The notes beneath the pieces are model-generated. The model was not told where the DNA came from, did not search any database, and saw only the letters and a program-made list of their open reading frames with translations. A DNA stretch of 64,000 nt from Toxonevra muliebris (taxonomy: Eukaryota; Arthropoda; Insecta; Diptera; Pallopteridae). The stretch is from positions 16,816,708 through 16,880,707 of the forward strand of contig OY829329.1 of NCBI GenBank assembly GCA_963691655.1, in the 5' to 3' direction. Shown one piece after another: positions 59,409 through 64,000 of the stretch (the stretch's first letter is position 1; every line of letters starts with the position of its first letter). Position numbers and translations under genes: made by a program.

Positions 59409-59600
59409 TTCAAGTGGCACAACCTATTCAAGCATTGGAGAGATTCGTTAGTAGACGATTCTTGGCCTGAGACGACCACTGTCGAAAACATCGGAAAAAT
59501 CGAAAAGTTAGTACTGGCAGATGCCCGTCTGAAGAAGAAGTAACTCGCAGAAATGGTTGGAGTAACACCTACAGCCATTCAAAGACGTTTCTATAACCGG
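59409..59600 (+). pseudogene. Mariner-type transposase N-terminal relic
   Basis: Beginning exactly at the right end of the Tc1/mariner-type element, one frame reads FKWHNLFKHWRDSLVDDSWP then ETTTVENIGKIEKLVLADAR. After a single TAA it continues LAEMVGVTPTAIQRRFY. This is the linker and second helix-turn-helix of a mariner transposase. The abrupt start at the neighbour's end suggests that the neighbour inserted into it. Confidence 0.75.
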
Positions 59601-59689
59601 AAAATACTATACAGGCTTATTGGATTGTTTAAGAGATACTGTAAGAGAGAAAAGGCAAGAAAAACTGATCAAAGTTGTGTTATTTCTGA

Positions 59690-60350
59690 ACGATAACCTA
59701 TCCGTCCAGAAGGTTTCAGATCAGAAACCCAAAACACAATTCAGCTTACCAAAACTAAAACCGATATTCAAACCAAAAATTAAACAAATATTCAACCCAA
59801 TTGTCAGTTATTAATCAGACCGATAATTCACATCAAAACTCAGATAAAAAATCATACCGAAATTCAAACGAAAAATCAGACCAAAATTCACACTAAAAAT
59901 CGGACTAAAATTTCAACATATTTCAGCTCAAAATTCAGAAAAAAATTAAACCAAAAATCGGATAGAAATTCAGACAAATATCAGACCAATATTTAGAACA
60001 AAACTTAGACCGAAATTCAAATAAAATTCAGATCAAAATCACATCAAAACTTGGATCAAAAATGGAACCAAAATTAAAACACATTTCAGCTTAAAATTCA
60101 AATCAAAAATTGGATCGAATTTCAGACGAAAATCAGACCAAGACTCAGATCGAAATTCAGACGGAAATTTGAACCCAATTCAGACTGAAATTCAGATCAA
60201 AATAAGACCGATATTTGGATAAAAAAATCACACTAAAAAATTCGACATAAAATTCATACCTAATTCTGACCAAAAATCAGATCACTTTTTAAACCAAGCT
60301 CAAAACAAAAATCAGAAAAAAATTTAGGCCAAAACGTAGCTTAACTTTGA
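59690..60350. repeat. A-rich minisatellite array, inverted relative to the other T-rich arrays
   Basis: The + strand repeats CAGACCAAAATTCAAAC-type units of about 16-18 bp, the reverse complement of the phrases in the arrays at 20.3 and 49.1 kb. It is diverged throughout and the ends are gradual. Confidence 0.85.
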
Positions 60351-60354
60351 AAAT

Positions 60355-62574
60355 CGCCATGGTCTAGGATGCGTTCTAATGATTTAATCACTAATGAAGA
60401 TAAGCCTATGGCCCTAAAATCTTTGCAGATTCATGCCACGTTCCTCCTACTTTTGGCATAAATATGACTTTAACTCTTATTCCCCTGTTGAGAAAAATGT
60501 TTAAAGTCAATTGTAAGTTTTAATTGAAAGAAATGTATGCTAATCGTTTGTCACTGTTCCATTTTAAATCTAAAGTGTTGTTAACATTAAACTATAAATA
60601 TTTTATACAAGTATTTAGTTATTCGTAAATGTTTTTTCTTGGCATTTGCTTTTAATTAACAAATGTTTTCAAGTAAATATTTTTTTTTGTTTTTCAGAAA
60701 AATATGTACAAACTATTAAGTTACAAATTGTTACAAATTAATTACGTTACACTTTAAGGTAAAACAACTTTAAAAACTTTTAAAAAATGTAAGTGCCACA
60801 ACTGAACGTATGAGTTAAAACAAAAGAGTAAACAAACGACGATTAAAATGTATAGATATTTACTATATAAACAAGTAAGAAAAAATAATTAAAAAAAAAA
60901 AAACAAAAATTAGCCAATGGCGGTAAATTCCACCGTGAGACTGTGTACGAAGTACATATTATTAATTTTGTTGTATTTTTAATTTTCACAGCTCTTTGGC
61001 ATAAAATTGATTTTTATCACAACATCAACCCGATTTTTTTTTCGCTTAGATATTATAACAGATACAAAGATTTATGGGTGTAGACTACTTTTATGAATTT
61101 AGTAATATACCTACAAAGATATCTATGTGATTGTGTGTGTATGTATTGGTATTTATATGAAATTATCACACTCTTTTTATTATATCTACACTAATTAATA
61201 TTCATGATCACGCATGTTGTGCATTTTTTTTTTATATGTATGTATTTTTTCTGATCTGATCTTGATTAAAAACAAATGCGGGAAATCGCACATAAATTAA
61301 GTTAAAACAAAAAAAAAAAAGAAAAAAGCTTGCATGATTATAAAACTTAATCGATTAAAGCAAAATTAAGTAACGTGAAAAAATACAAAAAAAAAAGTAT
61401 TAAAAAATTAATAAATACATACTTATAAAAAAAAAAAAAAAATTCATTGCATTTTTTACTTATTCATTGTAAAATATTTATGAGTATATAATCCTCAATT
61501 AGCACTCACTTTAATAAAACCATCAACGTAAACAACTAAATATTTGTTGCAAGTAAAAAAAAAAATGAAAAAAAAAAATTACAAAAAAAGCTAGAAATAA
61601 ATAACAACAACTGCATTTTTATATTTATAAGCAATTTATAATTACAACGGCAACATCCAGCAACAGAAACAGCAGCAGCAACATCATCATCATCGTTGCC
61701 ATCATCATCTCCATCAAAAAAAAAAACCAGCATCATCATCATAACACCTTATTGTAAGCTGCTGCAAGTTACTGCGACACTAAATCTTATTACAAACTAA
61801 AAGAAAAAAGAAAAAAAAAAAAATGTTGAAATAAAATAGCAAACATTTAAAAGGAGTACGTTTCTAAATGAACATACCATAAATCCAACAATAAATAGCC
61901 ACTGCCAACAACAACCAGCAATTTCGATCACTTGCATTCATCGGCAACTTCGATATATGTATAAAAATATTATTGCTCGCTCACTGTGTTTATCTGTGAT
62001 ATTGTACGCATTTTCACCATTGCCATCACCATCGTCGCCGATGTGTCATCATTGATTTATGGCATTAATGTATGCGTGCGTGCATGAACAACACTTTGGA
62101 CAACAGAAACAGAAACTCACCGATTCATTTGCCATTTGCCATTACGTTATTTTTTTTGTTTTTTGTTTTGTTTTTAATATACAATTAATTGATGAGGTTG
62201 TTGTATATTTATTATCTTCTTTTAATATTAATACGTTTTATTAAGTATGACAGTTTTTTTTTTTAGATTTTTATATGCAATTGATATGCACAATTTTGCC
62301 CGGGTATATTACTGAGAGTTCATAGCTTTATAAGATTCTAAGTAGTAAGGTTTGCGCACAATGAAACTGGTGTACAAATAAACACAAATCATTTCTGAAG
62401 TTAACATATTAAAAAAAAAAACGATATATTAACAGAAATTTCATTAACGTTTTAATTCATTGATAAAATATTTTTTGTTATTATTAACTTTTAATAAAAA
62501 TTTTGATTTTTTCCGAAATGCCTCCCATTAAGCTTTTAATAGTTTTCAGAAATTTTTCTACTTGATGACAGCCA
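60355..62574. other. AT-rich non-coding stretch
   Basis: Many A-runs of 10-15 bases (60890, 61310, 61427, 61811), a CAG/CAT tract at 61663-61740 and T-runs. No gene or element recognised. Confidence 0.5.
61663..61740. repeat. CAG/CAT trinucleotide tract
   Basis: CAGCAGCAGCAA followed by CATCATCATCAT runs interrupted by an A10 stretch; low complexity, non-coding. Confidence 0.8.
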
Positions 62575-62589
62575 GTTTTTGGAAAAACT

Positions 62590-62890
62590 GGTAACGGTTT
62601 CAGCATCCTATTTTGTGCCCTTCATGGTCCTTTTTACCAGAGTCCAATATCTTTTACCTTTCTATTGGTCTGAGTTTTGGGCAGTTAAGTGGATTCGCTT
62701 ATCTGGGTACAAGTGTTCCATTATTCTTTTCGAACTATTCAACTGCTGCTTTACTGTGATTCCACGCAGCCAAATCAGGTCAAAAGAAAGCAGAAGCTGC
62801 GTGCTGCTTTATGAATGGCAAAATTCTTTTTTGCAGATACTCCCGGATATAAAGCGCGGTTCAAGCAAAATTGGCACGCAGGAAAGTTGC
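62590..62890 (-). pseudogene. Tc1-like transposase relic, C-terminal part
   Basis: On the minus strand it reads EYLQKRILPFIKQHAASAFF, a stop where Trp is expected, PDLAAWNHSKAAVE, a stop, and then ANPLNCPKLRPIER. These are the second catalytic Asp (PDLA) and third catalytic Glu (RPIE) blocks of the same transposase family as its neighbour at 63 kb. Four or more stops and a frameshift are present. A 20-bp palindrome (62570-62589, CCAGTTTTTG and its complement) sits at its left edge and may mark an element end. Confidence 0.8.
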
Positions 62891-62981
62891 TGTATCTTTT
62901 TAACCAGAACACTCAGAATAACAAATAATGCATTAAATGATAAGTTTAATATTGTGTTTTAATACTATAATATTAATAGAT

Positions 62982-63983
62982 TTAAATTTCTTTGTTGCGC
63001 GAAAACTTCCGGGTATTCCTTTTAATGGATCCCATCAACCATTGAACATCCGCTCTGGATACTTTTGCGGCTATTTGGTTCCATTTTAGTAACATTGAAT
63101 TCACATTTTTGACAGAACCTGCATTTTTCTTCAACTTTAATTTTGTAATAGCCCAGTATTTTTCGATCGGTCGAAGCTGGGGGCAATTGGGTGGATTCAT
63201 ATATTTGGGTACTTTATTTGTCTGATACCAATCCATGGTTTTCTTAGAGTAGTGGAAACTGGCTAAATTAGGCCAAAACTTCACTGGCGAATGGTGGTGA
63301 CGAACAAATGGCAATAGTCGTTTCGAAAAGCACTCTTTGATGTAAATATCAGACGTCATAGAAGAGGATGTCACAAATGCCCTGGATTTGAGACCACAGC
63401 TGCAAATAGCCTGCCACACCATTGCTTTCTTTGCTAATTTATCCATTTTTATGTACTTGAATTTTGAGGGTACATTACCACCATTCGTTGCCATATAAAA
63501 TTTTTGACCTGGAAGCTGTTTAAGATCAAATTTTACGTATGATTCGTCATCCACAATAATGCATCCATTGAATTTGGTCAAAACATTATTATAAAGAAGA
63601 CGAGCACGTTTTTTGGCCAGCAAATTCTATTTGTCTGTTCTATTTGGATATTTTATAGCACGATAGGACTTTAGTCCAGCTTTTATGCGTATTCGTCTAG
63701 CAGTACTTTTGCTGGTATTGAATTTTTTGGCACGATCGCTATCCGATAGTCCGGGATTGCTTTTGGTGGACCTCAAGATCTTTGCCTTTAATTTTAGGTT
63801 GGTGGTTCCCGTTTTGTTCACAACTTTTTTAGCTCTTTCAACACTAAGAATTTCTTTATATCGTTTTATAACTCTACATACCGTTCTTTTGGAGATATTT
63901 AACACTTTCGCAATCTTTGAACCAGACCACGACGGATTTTCAATAAATTTGTTCACAATGAATTTTCTATTTGCAGCTTCCAT
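62982..63983 (-). pseudogene. Tc1-like transposase, nearly complete, one amber stop and a lost catalytic Asp
   Basis: Start ATG at 63983 (MEAANRKFIVNKF). Residues 1-115 form two helix-turn-helix segments, including SKIAKVLNISKRTVCRVIKR and FNTSKSTARRIRIKAGLKSY. TAG at 63627-63629 interrupts after PNRTDK, and the same frame continues with the DDE domain. The first Asp is in IIVDDESYVKFD (residues 145-146). The second site reads FWPNLASFHYS, with Asn239 where the family has Asp. The third is LRPIEKYW with Glu274, 34 residues later, matching the DD34E spacing of Tc1. Total about 333 codons, normal for the family. Right-hand terminal repeat is outside the window. Inactive because of the stop and Asn239. 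Confidence 0.9.
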
Positions 63984-64000
63984 TGTGCACACAATCACCA

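Noticed and set aside
1..64000. CRISPR array interpretation of the regular minisatellites
   Set aside because: Units are contiguous without unique spacers, highly variable, and the DNA is clearly eukaryotic.

Overview
This is AT-rich eukaryotic DNA that looks like a repeat-laden intergenic or intronic stretch from an insect, most likely a higher fly of tephritid type. The basis is indirect: CAG/CAA/GTT trinucleotide tracts, mariner, Tc1, hAT, R1-like and RNase H-bearing LINE relics, and one gene of the DUF229 sulfatase-like family that is expanded in insects. I saw no bacterial gene organisation, rRNA gene, CRISPR array or free-standing tRNA gene.

Only one host gene is convincing: a DUF229 type II membrane protein on + at 16347-18535. 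It is intronless as far as visible and carries a one-base frameshift near its C-terminus. Nearly everything else with protein similarity is transposable-element debris. On + there is an almost intact LINE ORF2 at 35.3-38.2 kb (one nonsense codon, 5' end missing) and RNase H LINE relics at 19.1, 23.6, 26.9, 33.3 and 40.8 kb. Other LINE relics lie at 7.0 kb (+), 15.5 kb (-) and 43.3 kb (+). Mariner relics lie at 14.5, 28.1, 48.6 and 59.4 kb, and Tc1-like transposases at 34.9, 57.9, 62.6 and 63 kb.

The window is rich in short non-autonomous elements whose ends can be read directly. There are three copies of one tRNA-derived SINE with target-site duplications and a (CCTAA)n tail (12.5, 14.2 and 58.2 kb). 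Two hAT-type elements have 8-bp duplications (28.2-29.3 and 32.5-33.3 kb). A two-copy hairpin element (18.66 and 26.2 kb), a MITE with 80-bp inverted repeats (9.4 kb), a 1-kb nested inverted-repeat structure (50.1-51.1 kb) and several smaller inverted-repeat elements are also present. Insertions are nested and give a relative order: SINE within Tc1 within mariner at 57.9-59.6 kb, hAT within mariner at 28-30 kb, and SINE within mariner at 14.2-14.9 kb.

Five minisatellite arrays with a period near 16-17 bp occupy 1-0.9, 3.0-5.1, 20.3-21.5, 49.1-49.95 and 59.7-60.35 kb. The stretches between are AT-rich, microsatellite-bearing DNA without recognisable coding potential. All family assignments are by eye.
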